Shown in pieces: positions 26,275-34,974 of a stretch of DNA of 64,000 nucleotides. The notes under the pieces were generated by a model. That model was not told the DNA's origin and ran no database searches. It was given only the letters and a program-made list of their open reading frames with translations. A program made the translations under genes and the position numbers. The stretch comes from Brachyspira innocens ATCC 29796. GTDB lineage: Bacteria > Spirochaetota > Brachyspiria > Brachyspirales > Brachyspiraceae. Numbering within the stretch: the first letter of the stretch is position 1; the number at the start of each line of letters is the position of its first letter. The stretch covers positions 1 to 64,000 of the forward strand of contig NZ_ARQI01000125.1 of assembly GCF_000384655.1 (NCBI RefSeq), in the 5' to 3' direction.

Positions 26275-27183
26275 TTATTCAAGTTTTTTAGTTAAAACTT
26301 CTGTTATATTCACGCTTACTATATTATCTTCATAAAGAAGAGGTAAATTATTTTCCAAAACCTTTAATGTTTCCTCACTTTGATAATGCCCTATACCAAC
26401 AGCAATGCCATACTCTTTTGATAATTTAATTAGCTCTCTCCACTGCTTCATTATGCTGTCATAATCTCTATCATTATCCAAAAATACATTTCTCTTTGCC
26501 GTTCCTACATCATTTTCTAATGCCAAATCATATATCACACTTTCTGCAGAAGTATAAGAATCTACAAAATATTTATTATTATTTTTAGCATAGTCAATCA
26601 TATATGAAACTATATTAATATCCTTACAAGCAAGAGAGCCAGTATGATTATTCATTCCATTAGCATAAGGAACTTTTGAAAATGAATAATCTAGTAAATT
26701 AAAAACTTCATCTTTATTCATTCCAGTTCTTATTATAGTTTTCTCTCCGAAATAACCGCTGCCCTCCATAGGCATATGCAAAATAACATCAACATCATTA
26801 CTGTATGCCAAATAAGAAAAATCTATACTATGAGGAGAATCTGGAAGCACTGCAAATGTTATGCCGTATTCATAAGCTAATTGAAAATACCTATCTGTAT
26901 AATCAAGAGTATTTCCGCTGTCATCTATTATAATAGTTATAAAATTACTGCTTTCTATGGGTTTTATAATATTATCTAATATAGGTTCTGACATATTAGG
27001 AGAATTAATATCTGCTGAATAAAATACATCATTAGTTTTTTTTGATGTTATAGTTTTTTCAGATGTATAATTTTCATCTGCATATTCAAAACTAATTCCA
27101 TAATTTTCTTTAACCTTAATAAAGGTAAAAGCAAATACGATAATTATAATAAATAAAAATACAAAAATAATTATTCTTTTCAT
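26275..27183 (-). CDS. Divergent polysaccharide deacetylase family protein
   Basis: A 302-residue protein with one N-terminal membrane anchor or signal (about 4-24), then a linker and a catalytic-like domain from about residue 80. Family features (PF04748 type) are ITIIIDDSGN, ITFAVLPDSPHS, VILHMPMEGSGYFG, NNHTGSLACKD and GIGHYQSEETLKVLEN. It sits in the periplasm and probably acts on peptidoglycan or other glycans. Related genes often lie next to cell-wall hydrolase genes. Its neighbour here is lysA. Confidence 0.85.
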   Translation of the reverse strand: MKRIIIFVFLFIIIIVFAFTFIKVKENYGISFEYADENYTSEKTITSKKTNDVFYSADINSPNMSEPILDNIIKPIESSNFITIIIDDSGNTLDYTDRYFQLAYEYGITFAVLPDSPHSIDFSYLAYSNDVDVILHMPMEGSGYFGEKTIIRTGMNKDEVFNLLDYSFSKVPYANGMNNHTGSLACKDINIVSYMIDYAKNNNKYFVDSYTSAESVIYDLALENDVGTAKRNVFLDNDRDYDSIMKQWRELIKLSKEYGIAVGIGHYQSEETLKVLENNLPLLYEDNIVSVNITEVLTKKLE

Positions 27184-27254
27184 AAAAACTAACTAAATAA
27201 TATTTACTTTTTATGATAATCTAAATATTAATAAAAGTCAATTATATAAAAATC

Positions 27255-27539
27255 CTACTTTTCAATCATACTGTCAATGCTTACAACAGAATGTTCTTTG
27301 CATTTAGGACATTTAGGGTAAGTTATATTTTTTATAATTTTTGTAAAAAAGGAATCTTTTTTATTATCATCATCTGAATTGATTTTCGTTATTACATTTC
27401 CATTTTCATCAGTTTCATTATTTTCAAAATCTAATGTAATATCAGAAAAAATAGAAGGAGCATGCAAGTTTTTATCCGAGCTAAAATAATGTCCGCATTT
27501 TGTGCATTTATAAAAGAAAGGCGGTTTATCTCTAAACAT
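27255..27539 (-). CDS. Small protein with a split zinc ribbon
   Basis: A 94-residue protein. Two CxxC knuckles are separated by about 65 residues: YKCTKCGHYF near the N terminus and PKCPKCKEHSV near the C terminus. Together they could form one zinc ribbon with an acidic Asp/Asn-rich insert (DENGNVITKINSDDDNKK) looped out. No known family is recognised. It follows the metallophosphoesterase by 19 bases, so the three genes from 29418 down to 27255 look like one operon. Confidence 0.6.
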   Translation of the reverse strand: MFRDKPPFFYKCTKCGHYFSSDKNLHAPSIFSDITLDFENNETDENGNVITKINSDDDNKKDSFFTKIIKNITYPKCPKCKEHSVVSIDSMIEK

Positions 27540-27558
27540 ATATTAACAACTCCTTAAA

Positions 27559-28254
27559 CTATATATCTAATACCAATAATTTATTTTGTTCGCTGTCAAA
27601 ATGATCCGACATGTAAATAACAGCATTATCTTTTTTTATAATACTATACGGCTTTACCCTATTATGCCCTACTACCTGATTATACCCAACCCAAGAATCC
27701 GCAAGCAAATCCTCTGTATCAGCCCATAAAATACCTGCAAATTTACTTAATCCTCCTCGTCTGAAGGATGCTATATTACAGTCATCTTTATCATTCTTAT
27801 ATACTATATTTACTACGCTTTCAATATTATCAATATCTATATTATCTATATTATATTTATTTTTTATATAATCAATCCAGCCATTTGTTATTCCAGCATG
27901 CGTAAATATATAATTATTTTCTATATGTATAGGCTTAAATATATTGACATTGCTATTAAATATCTCATTCATTTCTCTTGCATAGCTTTCTCTATATCTG
28001 CTTGCTGTAGGATATCCCACTATATACTGAAAATCATGATTGCCTATAAGAAGCTCAACATTATCATTATGATTTTTTTTAAACTCTATCACATCTTTAA
28101 GATTATTAATTATATCTTCATCATTAAAGCGTACCCAACTGTCATCACTGTAATCTCCCATAAATATTATTTTATCAAATTCAGAAAATCTTCCTTCAAG
28201 TAATTTCTTCCAGCAGTCTTTTCCATGCAAATCACCTATAACAGCTATTTTCAT
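27559..28254 (-). CDS. Calcineurin-like metallophosphoesterase
   Basis: A 231-residue protein with the metal-binding blocks of the family in order: GDLHGK (Asp, His), MGDYSDD (bridging Asp), LIGNHDF (Asn, His), FTHAGIT (His) and GHNR (His). It resembles the Ser/Thr protein phosphatase/ApaH branch in length and block spacing. Substrates could be phosphoprotein or dinucleotides. It starts three bases after the stop of the HPr-like fusion gene. That invites the idea that it dephosphorylates that protein, which is speculation based on linkage only. Confidence 0.85.
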   Translation of the reverse strand: MKIAVIGDLHGKDCWKKLLEGRFSEFDKIIFMGDYSDDSWVRFNDEDIINNLKDVIEFKKNHNDNVELLIGNHDFQYIVGYPTASRYRESYAREMNEIFNSNVNIFKPIHIENNYIFTHAGITNGWIDYIKNKYNIDNIDIDNIESVVNIVYKNDKDDCNIASFRRGGLSKFAGILWADTEDLLADSWVGYNQVVGHNRVKPYSIIKKDNAVIYMSDHFDSEQNKLLVLDI

Positions 28255-28257
28255 TTT

Positions 28258-29418
28258 TTAAATCCTCCTTGCAAGTCTTAATATATTATGATAATCTATA
28301 TCTAAATTACTTGTATCTTTTTCTAATACTTTAGCAGTATAAATATTTTCAAATTCTTTTTGTAAAATATCCTTAAACTCTTTTATATTATCACTATACT
28401 CATCTATATTAGATTTATTATTAATGGAAGGTTCATAATCAGATTTTATCCTATCGATTATATTATCTATAACACTATTTTTTATGTCATAAATCTTTCC
28501 TATAGTCTGTACTATATTTATTACTCTATACTTATTAGTGTTTGAATTAATATCGTCCATCATGTAAATATTAATAGAATAATCTGCTGATTTTCTTTTA
28601 TCTTCAAGAACATAATCTAAATTTTTTATTGCTTCTTCAACAAAATTATTAATTATAACAGTATCATATTCTTCATGCAAATCTTCTATACCTATTAGTT
28701 TTTCTATAAATAATTTATCAAACTGATAGGTTAAATATTTTTTTATGTCATTAAAAAACATATATATATAAAAAAATTTCATATCTTTTCCTTTTATTAC
28801 ACTTATTAGATATGAAATAAAATCCTTCGTTCTGCTTTCTTTTATAGGTATTTCATAATGTGATGATAAATATTTTATTACATCGTATATATTATTATTG
28901 ATAACATCAACAATTTTTGTTTTATCGTTATCCTTAATATACAGAATATTATTATCCAAATTCAGACTTTCTAAATGAATAGAATCTCTTTTTTCTTTTA
29001 AGAGTCTTACTTTATTTTCTATATCATTTTTTACAATTTCCTTTTTGTCTTCAGGTGTTAAAGATAATATTTCTTTTTCTATATATTTATTATGCTCATC
29101 TTCTTTTTCTTTTTCTAATTCTTGTATTTTTTCTAAAGTATAGAACTCTTTTTTATCAAGTATATCCTCTATTCTTTTGATGTTATTTTCTTTATCATCA
29201 CCATAAACATACAATTTAAATCTGAATCCGTATTTTACATCAAGCCCCATCATTTTTATAAAAGATTTGGCATTAACTCTCTTTCCATCTTGATTTTCTA
29301 TTTCAATTTTATCATCTATAGTCCTAAAAAAATCAACGATAGAATTAACAATTTTATTATCAGATGCCAAACTATTTCGGCATTCAAATTCTTTAGATAT
29401 AAAATCTTCCATAAACAC
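28258..29418 (-). CDS. HPr/Crh-like domain fused to a helical region
   Basis: A 386-residue cytosolic protein. Residues about 8-90 match the HPr fold: IEIENQDGKRVNAKSFIKMM, then GLDVKYGFRFKLYVYG and a last helix KENNIKRIEDIL. Ser52 in NAKS aligns with HPr Ser46, the HPr-kinase target, while no histidine occurs anywhere in this domain, so phosphotransfer through His15 is impossible. That combination is what defines Crh. A charged coiled coil (about 90-155, Glu/Lys-rich) and a mostly helical C-terminal half of unknown family follow. It heads an operon with the metallophosphoesterase and zinc-ribbon genes. The domain assignment is by eye. Confidence 0.6.
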   Translation of the reverse strand: MFMEDFISKEFECRNSLASDNKIVNSIVDFFRTIDDKIEIENQDGKRVNAKSFIKMMGLDVKYGFRFKLYVYGDDKENNIKRIEDILDKKEFYTLEKIQELEKEKEDEHNKYIEKEILSLTPEDKKEIVKNDIENKVRLLKEKRDSIHLESLNLDNNILYIKDNDKTKIVDVINNNIYDVIKYLSSHYEIPIKESRTKDFISYLISVIKGKDMKFFYIYMFFNDIKKYLTYQFDKLFIEKLIGIEDLHEEYDTVIINNFVEEAIKNLDYVLEDKRKSADYSINIYMMDDINSNTNKYRVINIVQTIGKIYDIKNSVIDNIIDRIKSDYEPSINNKSNIDEYSDNIKEFKDILQKEFENIYTAKVLEKDTSNLDIDYHNILRLARRI

Positions 29419-29510
29419 AAGCCTTAATAAGATATTTTCTATAAAATAACATTAATTTATTAAAATTTCAATAACTTTTTGTATAAATAAGATAAATAAA
29501 TTAAATAATA

Positions 29511-29542
29511 AAGGCTTATTCCATTTATAGAAATAAGCCCTT
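29511..29542 (-). terminator. Terminator of the mutarotase gene
   Basis: GGCTTATT (29513-29520) pairs with AATAAGCC (29532-29539). On the minus strand a TTTATTATTT tract follows. It is 48 bases after the stop at 29590. Confidence 0.75.
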
Positions 29543-29589
29543 ATTTATGGAAAACTTTTTAGTTGGATATGTCTTTATTATTATTTATC

Positions 29590-30750
29590 TTATTTAGCCA
29601 TAATTGTACCAACATACATTTTATCTGTTCTAATTCCTGGTTTAATTTCACCATTAATAGAATATATTTTATTTCCTATTAATATCAAACCTTCACCGCA
29701 AGGAGCATCAAAAGGAATCTCACCTATTGTTTTCCAAGTATTAGAATCAGAGTTATAAATCAATATATTACTGTTCCAATTAAATTCATAAGGATCAGCT
29801 CCGAAGTATCCAGCTCTGAAATTAGCTAATTCAGTACCTTGAAGATTACCTAAATTATAAACAGCATTATCATAAATAGCTTTATTAAATCCGCCTATAA
29901 CAAGCATTTCACTTTCATTAAGTTTAACGGATACAGCACCAAGCAAAGATATTCCTTCTCCATTAAGAGCTACTTCAGCAACAGGAGTCCAAGTATTATT
30001 AGCAAAATCATATTTATATCCGTCAGTATAAGCTATTGCATCGCCGCCGCTGAATACATATATATTGCCGTTTAGTAATTGAGCAACTGCCTGAGTTCTG
30101 CTTTCCTTACCAGGTACTGGAGCCAATTCTTTAGCTTCTTTAGTTGTCAAATCATATTCATAAAGTTTATTGCTGCCTTTGCCTGCTTGTTTGCCAGTAA
30201 TTATATATAATTTATTATCTTTATAAACAGCAACTCCATTTTGTAAAGTGAAAGGCAAATCACCTATTTTTTCAACATTTAATTTATTATCTTTTAATGT
30301 AATAAATAATATATCATCATCAGCTTCTGGGTTTGAAGAGCCTCCTATATAATATATACCATCAGCAGTAGTTATAGAAGAACCATATCCCAATTCATTT
30401 TCCCAATTAATATGCTCAACTACTTCTAATACACCATTTTTATCTTCAAGCATGTATATATCAGAATAAGTTTTTTTAGCTCCTCCGTTTAATACAGATT
30501 CTTCAGGGAAATTAGCTCCTCCGCCTACAACTATATATTTATCTCTTAAAGAACCATATAAAACTCCAGCTGTACCTATATTTTTGTCCATTCCTGTTTG
30601 AGCAGGTAAATGTCCTCCCATTTCCCAAACTATTTTTTTATCAGTTTTTGAATCTAGTACATTAGTATTATTATTAGCTGTATTAGTTCCAGAACAGCTA
30701 ATAACAGATATTGTAAATATAATAGATAAAATTAAACATATTTTTTTCAT
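29590..30750 (-). CDS. Kelch-type sialic acid mutarotase (NanM-like) lipoprotein
   Basis: A 386-residue lipoprotein (lipobox ISVISC, Cys about 20) with a six-bladed Kelch propeller. Typical blade starts are DKYIVVGGGANFPE, DGIYYIGGSSNPE, NKLYIITGKQAG, GNIYVFSGGDA and SEMLVIGGFNKA. It resembles the cyclically permuted mutarotase/NanM family, which converts alpha-N-acetylneuraminate released by sialidases to the beta anomer in the periplasm. It lies 27 bases after the Na+ symporter gene, supporting a joint role in sialic acid use. The catabolic genes nanA, nanE and nanK are not in the window. Confidence 0.8.
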   Translation of the reverse strand: MKKICLILSIIFTISVISCSGTNTANNNTNVLDSKTDKKIVWEMGGHLPAQTGMDKNIGTAGVLYGSLRDKYIVVGGGANFPEESVLNGGAKKTYSDIYMLEDKNGVLEVVEHINWENELGYGSSITTADGIYYIGGSSNPEADDDILFITLKDNKLNVEKIGDLPFTLQNGVAVYKDNKLYIITGKQAGKGSNKLYEYDLTTKEAKELAPVPGKESRTQAVAQLLNGNIYVFSGGDAIAYTDGYKYDFANNTWTPVAEVALNGEGISLLGAVSVKLNESEMLVIGGFNKAIYDNAVYNLGNLQGTELANFRAGYFGADPYEFNWNSNILIYNSDSNTWKTIGEIPFDAPCGEGLILIGNKIYSINGEIKPGIRTDKMYVGTIMAK

Positions 30751-30777
30751 ATTTTATTCCTTAATTATACACTGCCC

Positions 30778-32310
30778 TTATTTATGATTTTTTATAGTAG
30801 TAGAATAAGTTAATCCTTTTATTTTTTCTTCAGATGGTTTTCCGAAAGCAAAAGAAGCTAAGAAAGAACCTATTACACCAACACCTATGATTATAAATGA
30901 AATCATGAACTCAAAGATTTTTGGTTTAGCATATCCAGGTATAAATTTAGTAAGCATTCCAGCAGGATCGCTTATATAGAATGCTACTATAACAGAAAGT
31001 ATAAATCCTACCCAAACAGCTTTAGTTTCTACTTTATCGAAGAATATACCTACCAAGAATACAGCAGCTATAGGACCGCCTAAAAGACCTGTTATAGCTT
31101 GGAAGTATAAGAACATATCTCCCTGACCATTATATATAAAGTATATTGCAAGTATAGTACTGACTATACCTACTATCCAGCTTGATAATCTTGCAAATTT
31201 TAATTTAGAAGCATCTTCCATACCAGGTTTTAAAAACTCTAATATATCAGCTGTCATACAAGTAGAAACAGAGTTAAGGCTTGAAGATACTGTAGACTGA
31301 GCAGCAGCAAATATAGCAGCTATTACAAGTCCTGATATACCAACAGGTAAAGCATTTACTACGAAATAAGGAAGTATGGCATTTCCATTAACACTTTCTG
31401 GTAATGGAGTTTTGAAATGGAAATAAATATATAAAGCAGAACCCATACCTATAAATATTACAATACTAGTACAAAGCAAAGGAATATTCATATATAAACT
31501 TTTTTTAGCTTCATGTTCGTCTTTGTTTGTAGCATATCTTTGAACTATGTCTTGGCTTCCTACATATGAATATATTGAATTAAAAAAACCGCCTATTATC
31601 ATAACCCATATACTGGATTTAGCTAAATCTAAAGAGAAAAAGTCGGGGCTTATGATTTTTCCATCATCTGCTAATAATTGAAAACCTTGACCTATTCCTT
31701 CAGGAGCAGATGCAAAACCTACTATGATGATAAGGAAAGCTCCCAAAAGAAGTACTACTGTTTGTATAGCATCAGACCATAATACAGCTTCTATACCACC
31801 CATAGAAGTATAAGCAACACAGAATATGGATACAATAACTGTTATCAATACTGGATTAAGAGCAGGAAGTACTTGCTGTATAGCCAAAGTAGGAAGATAA
31901 ATTACTATAGCCATTCTTACAACGTGAAAAAGTATAAATGTTAAACTTCCAACTAGTCTGAAAGAGTTATTAAATCTTTTTCCTAAATATTCATAAGCAG
32001 TAGTAACATTAACTCTTCTAAAGAATGGTACAAATGTAGGAGCCACCCATAATACTATTAAAATAATACCTAAAGGAGCCATACCCAAAAGCCAGCTGTT
32101 ATTATAAACAGAAGCTGGTATAGCAATAAATGAAATAGATGATAAAGATGTAGCATAAATACTCATAGCTGTTACCAAAGCTGGAACCCTTCCGCCTGCT
32201 TTAAAATAATCATCTGTTGATTTTGTTCTTTTAGCAAAGAACATACCGATTAAAAACATTACAACAAAGTATAGTCCGATGACTACCCAGTCAAACCAAT
32301 GCCAAGCCAT
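30778..32310 (-). CDS. Sodium:solute symporter (SSS family), sialic acid type likely
   Basis: A 510-residue membrane protein with about 13 helices and the SSS core. It includes the early loop RTKSTDDYFKAGGRVPALVT, SIYATSLSSISFIAIPA in TM2, and the Na+-site helix AAIFAAAQSTVSSSLNSVST. The family couples uptake of sugars or acids to sodium entry. Linkage to a NanM-like gene suggests N-acetylneuraminate as substrate (SiaT/NanT-like); galactose-type sugars are an alternative. It is first in the operon. A perfect 16-bp palindrome lies 27 bases before the start codon. AGGAGA is visible before the ATG. Confidence 0.85.
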   Translation of the reverse strand: MAWHWFDWVVIGLYFVVMFLIGMFFAKRTKSTDDYFKAGGRVPALVTAMSIYATSLSSISFIAIPASVYNNSWLLGMAPLGIILIVLWVAPTFVPFFRRVNVTTAYEYLGKRFNNSFRLVGSLTFILFHVVRMAIVIYLPTLAIQQVLPALNPVLITVIVSIFCVAYTSMGGIEAVLWSDAIQTVVLLLGAFLIIIVGFASAPEGIGQGFQLLADDGKIISPDFFSLDLAKSSIWVMIIGGFFNSIYSYVGSQDIVQRYATNKDEHEAKKSLYMNIPLLCTSIVIFIGMGSALYIYFHFKTPLPESVNGNAILPYFVVNALPVGISGLVIAAIFAAAQSTVSSSLNSVSTCMTADILEFLKPGMEDASKLKFARLSSWIVGIVSTILAIYFIYNGQGDMFLYFQAITGLLGGPIAAVFLVGIFFDKVETKAVWVGFILSVIVAFYISDPAGMLTKFIPGYAKPKIFEFMISFIIIGVGVIGSFLASFAFGKPSEEKIKGLTYSTTIKNHK

Positions 32311-32336
32311 AGTTTTGTTCTCCTATAAATAAGTTT

Positions 32337-32352
32337 TTGTTCACGTGAACAA
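32337..32352. promoter_or_regulatory. Perfect 16-bp palindromic operator candidate
   Basis: TTGTTCACGTGAACAA is fully self-complementary. It lies between the divergent symporter (start 32310, minus) and Crp/Fnr (start 32594, plus) genes, 27 bases from the symporter ATG. This is where a repressor would block transcription. The GTTCACGTGAAC core is not the TGTGA-N6-TCACA pattern of CRP. Confidence 0.7.
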
Positions 32353-32593
32353 TTATATTATAGTCAAATAAATTTATATTGTCAATTGAAAAAGATAAAA
32401 TATTACAATTTATTACAATTCATCATAAAAAAAATGAAATTTATCACTAAAAACACCTGCTAAAATACTTTAAGTAATAACATTTAATAATATTAATATA
32501 AAAAATACACATATAACACAGAAATTTAATATGCATATTGATTTTTTGTAAAAAACTATTACTATATTATATCAAAAATATATTAGTTTTAAT

Positions 32594-33250
32594 ATGGAAA
32601 GATATATAGACATCATAAAAAAATCGAATCTCTTTTGCAATATGAATGATAAACAGATAATAGTTCTGTTAGAAGATTTCAAATCTGAAAAAAAATATTT
32701 TGATAAAGATAATATTATAATAGATGCGGGAGATAAAACTGATAGTATATATATTATTTTAAATGGAAGAGTAGAAATTTCAAAAGAATATGATGACACT
32801 AGAAAGAATATAGTAAATATATTAACTTACGGAGATATATTTGCAGAAGCATTAGCTTTTTCTACTAATAAAATATCACCTATACAGGCTATATCATTAG
32901 ATAAAACTGAAATATTAAAAATAAATATAAAAGATATATTTAACACAAATAACAATGATAAAAACATATTTTTACAGAATTTATTAATGGTAATATCTGA
33001 TAAAAACAAATTTTTAGCATTTAAAAATGATATTTTAAGCCAAAAAAGTTTGAGAAGCAAAATTACACTATATTTAAAATATATGTCAAATATACAGAAA
33101 AGTAAAAATATTGTAATACCTTATAACAGAGACAAACTTGCAGAGTTTATATCTGCTGACAGAAGTGCATTATCAAGAGAATTGAACAGATTATCAAAAG
33201 AAAATATCATAAAACTTGACGGCAATAAAATAACTATTATAAAATTATAA
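32594..33250 (+). CDS. Crp/Fnr family transcription regulator
   Basis: A 218-residue regulator. The N-terminal cyclic-nucleotide-binding-like barrel (about 10-120) has IIDAGDKTDSIYIILNGRVE and GDIFAEALAF. The C-terminal HTH has RDKLAEFISADRSALSRELNRL. The barrel lacks the Arg-Thr/Ser pair of true cAMP binders. It has a single cysteine (Cys15, NLFCNMN), so an FNR-type Fe-S cluster is unlikely. It is divergent from the symporter gene and may control it, though position is the only evidence. No strong ribosome site is seen. Confidence 0.85.
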   Translation: MERYIDIIKKSNLFCNMNDKQIIVLLEDFKSEKKYFDKDNIIIDAGDKTDSIYIILNGRVEISKEYDDTRKNIVNILTYGDIFAEALAFSTNKISPIQAISLDKTEILKINIKDIFNTNNNDKNIFLQNLLMVISDKNKFLAFKNDILSQKSLRSKITLYLKYMSNIQKSKNIVIPYNRDKLAEFISADRSALSRELNRLSKENIIKLDGNKITIIKL

Positions 33251-33259
33251 ATAAATGCA

Positions 33260-33700
33260 TCATTTATTCATAAAATCAATATGTTTTTTTCTCTTTCTCA
33301 CTTCATCAGCTATTTTTTTTATAGTTATTTTTGACATAGATTTCTCAAAATCAAGCCTTACACTATCAAACTCTTCTCCCAAAACATCAAACATAGCACA
33401 GCCTACAGGGCATACATGATTAGGCTCATGAAAATTAAAAAGTCCTCTTTCTTCTTCTGTGAATACTGCTTCATATATAGAAAGAAGTGTTATATCCTCT
33501 TCATCTTTTATAAGTCTGCTTCCTTTTTTATCTGTTTCAACTATTCCAGCAGCCTGAAGTTTTAATAGTATTCTCCTTATAATAGAAGGATTGGTTTTTA
33601 CACTTTTGGCAAGCAAATTTGATGTAGTGCCTTCATTTTCAAAAAATGCTATACATAATACTATATGAGTAGCTATAGATAATTTTGTATTAATCTTCAT
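33260..33700 (-). CDS. Rrf2 family regulator
   Basis: A 146-residue protein with the Rrf2 winged helix (IATHIVLCIAFFENEG, TSNLLAKSVKTNPSIIRRIL, LKLQAAGIVETDKKGSR). The later region NHVCPVGCAMFDVL has two cysteines spaced C-x3-C, not the three-Cys cluster loop of IscR/NsrR. It resembles the YwnA-like branch and might sense thiol or electrophile stress. It is convergent with the Crp/Fnr gene and divergent from the propeller lipoprotein. Confidence 0.87.
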   Translation of the reverse strand: MKINTKLSIATHIVLCIAFFENEGTTSNLLAKSVKTNPSIIRRILLKLQAAGIVETDKKGSRLIKDEEDITLLSIYEAVFTEEERGLFNFHEPNHVCPVGCAMFDVLGEEFDSVRLDFEKSMSKITIKKIADEVRKRKKHIDFMNK

Positions 33701-33757
33701 AGTAGTATAATAATAAAATAAAAATTGTTTATAGTCAATAACTAAAAGAAATAAGGT

Positions 33758-33768
33758 GTTGTGACAAC
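33758..33768. promoter_or_regulatory. Short palindrome between divergent Rrf2 and lipoprotein genes
   Basis: GTTGTGACAAC is a 5-1-5 inverted repeat 58 bases from the Rrf2 gene start and about 100 bases before the lipoprotein ATG. It is short, so it is only a weak operator candidate. Confidence 0.3.
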
Positions 33769-33868
33769 TTTGGTAACAATATTTTTTTGCTTTTTAGTTG
33801 ATATATATAAAAAAACATGTAAAATTATTTATCTAAATAAAAAAATTACTAATAAGGAGAACTTTAAA

Positions 33869-34804
33869 ATGAATAAAGTTTACTATGCAATAGTTTTATC
33901 TGCTTTCATATTTGCTGTATCATGTTCAAATAATGCTGATAAAACAAACAATAATGCTGCTTCAAATACTGCTGCCAAAAAAGAAGCTGTTACTATAAAT
34001 GTTGAAGGGGCAGCTGCACCAGAAAGTGTAAAATTGAGAAATGGAAAATTATATATAGCTAATTTAGGAGATCCTAATGCTCCTGCTGATGGTTTTATAA
34101 TCGTAGCTAATGAAGATGGCTCTAATCCTCAAAAATTTTTTGAAGGTCAATTAGACAGCCCTAAAGGTTTTTCTTTCTTAACTGATGATATTATTATTAT
34201 ACCAGACCAAGTTAATGACAGTTCTTTAACTGGAAATTTGGTATTAGCTAATATCAAAGAAAATAAAATAATTACTAAACTTCCTATAGAAGGTTCTAAA
34301 TTCTTAAATGATACAGTAGTAATAGATCCAACAACTGTAGCTCTAACTGATACAGGTGCTTCTACAGTTTATTTTGTAAAAGTTGATAATAACTCTGCTT
34401 TATCTATAACTTCATCAGTAACAGGTGTAGTTGGTGCTAACGGAATATTTTTAGATAACGGAGTATTATATATAGCTGGAAGTACATTCGGAGGAGATCC
34501 TAATGGCGGAGATATTTATACATTAAATATAGACGGTACTGGATTAACTAAATGGACAGCTTCAGTATTAGGTGCTGGTGCTTTAGACGGTATAGCTATT
34601 GCTGATGGTAAATTATATGTTTCTGATTGGGGTGTAGATGGTGCTAATAACAATGCATGCATATATGTATTTGATTTGAATACTAAAAATCAATTAGAAA
34701 AAATAGAAGGTTCTTTAAGCGGTGTTGCTGACATAGATTTGGTTAATAATGTTATATATATACCAGAACTTTCTACTAGTTTAATTAAAAAAGTTCAATT
34801 ATAA
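33869..34804 (+). CDS. Beta-propeller (SMP-30/NHL-like) lipoprotein
   Basis: About 311 residues from the ATG at 33869, chosen because AAGGAGA precedes it and the lipobox signal (FIFAVSC) starts there; the open frame extends 108 bases further upstream without a ribosome site. An Asn/Ala-rich linker precedes repeated strands: PESVKLRNGKLYIANLGDP, GFIIVANEDGS, NGIFLDNGVLYIAGS, DGIAIADGKLYVSDWGVDG and DIDLVNNVIYIPEL. The pattern fits a SMP-30/gluconolactonase-like or NHL propeller at the cell surface. Ligand or activity unknown. Confidence 0.7.
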   Translation: MNKVYYAIVLSAFIFAVSCSNNADKTNNNAASNTAAKKEAVTINVEGAAAPESVKLRNGKLYIANLGDPNAPADGFIIVANEDGSNPQKFFEGQLDSPKGFSFLTDDIIIIPDQVNDSSLTGNLVLANIKENKIITKLPIEGSKFLNDTVVIDPTTVALTDTGASTVYFVKVDNNSALSITSSVTGVVGANGIFLDNGVLYIAGSTFGGDPNGGDIYTLNIDGTGLTKWTASVLGAGALDGIAIADGKLYVSDWGVDGANNNACIYVFDLNTKNQLEKIEGSLSGVADIDLVNNVIYIPELSTSLIKKVQL

Positions 34805-34844
34805 TTTATAGTTCATATATAATTTTTTCGTTCATAGTAGCTCA

Positions 34845-34890
34845 AAAAAACGTGCATTTAAAAAATATTTTAAATGTGCGTTTTTTATTT
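34845..34890 (+). terminator. Terminator of the propeller lipoprotein gene
   Basis: ACGTGCATTTAAA pairs with TTTAAATGTGCGT (two G-U pairs), flanked by A- and T-runs, so it can work on both strands. Confidence 0.85.
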
Positions 34891-34974
34891 TAAATTTATA
34901 ACAGTGATTAATCCTAGTAAGTACTGTTAAATATTGTGTACTGATTGTGTATCGTATAAAAAATTTAAATAAAA

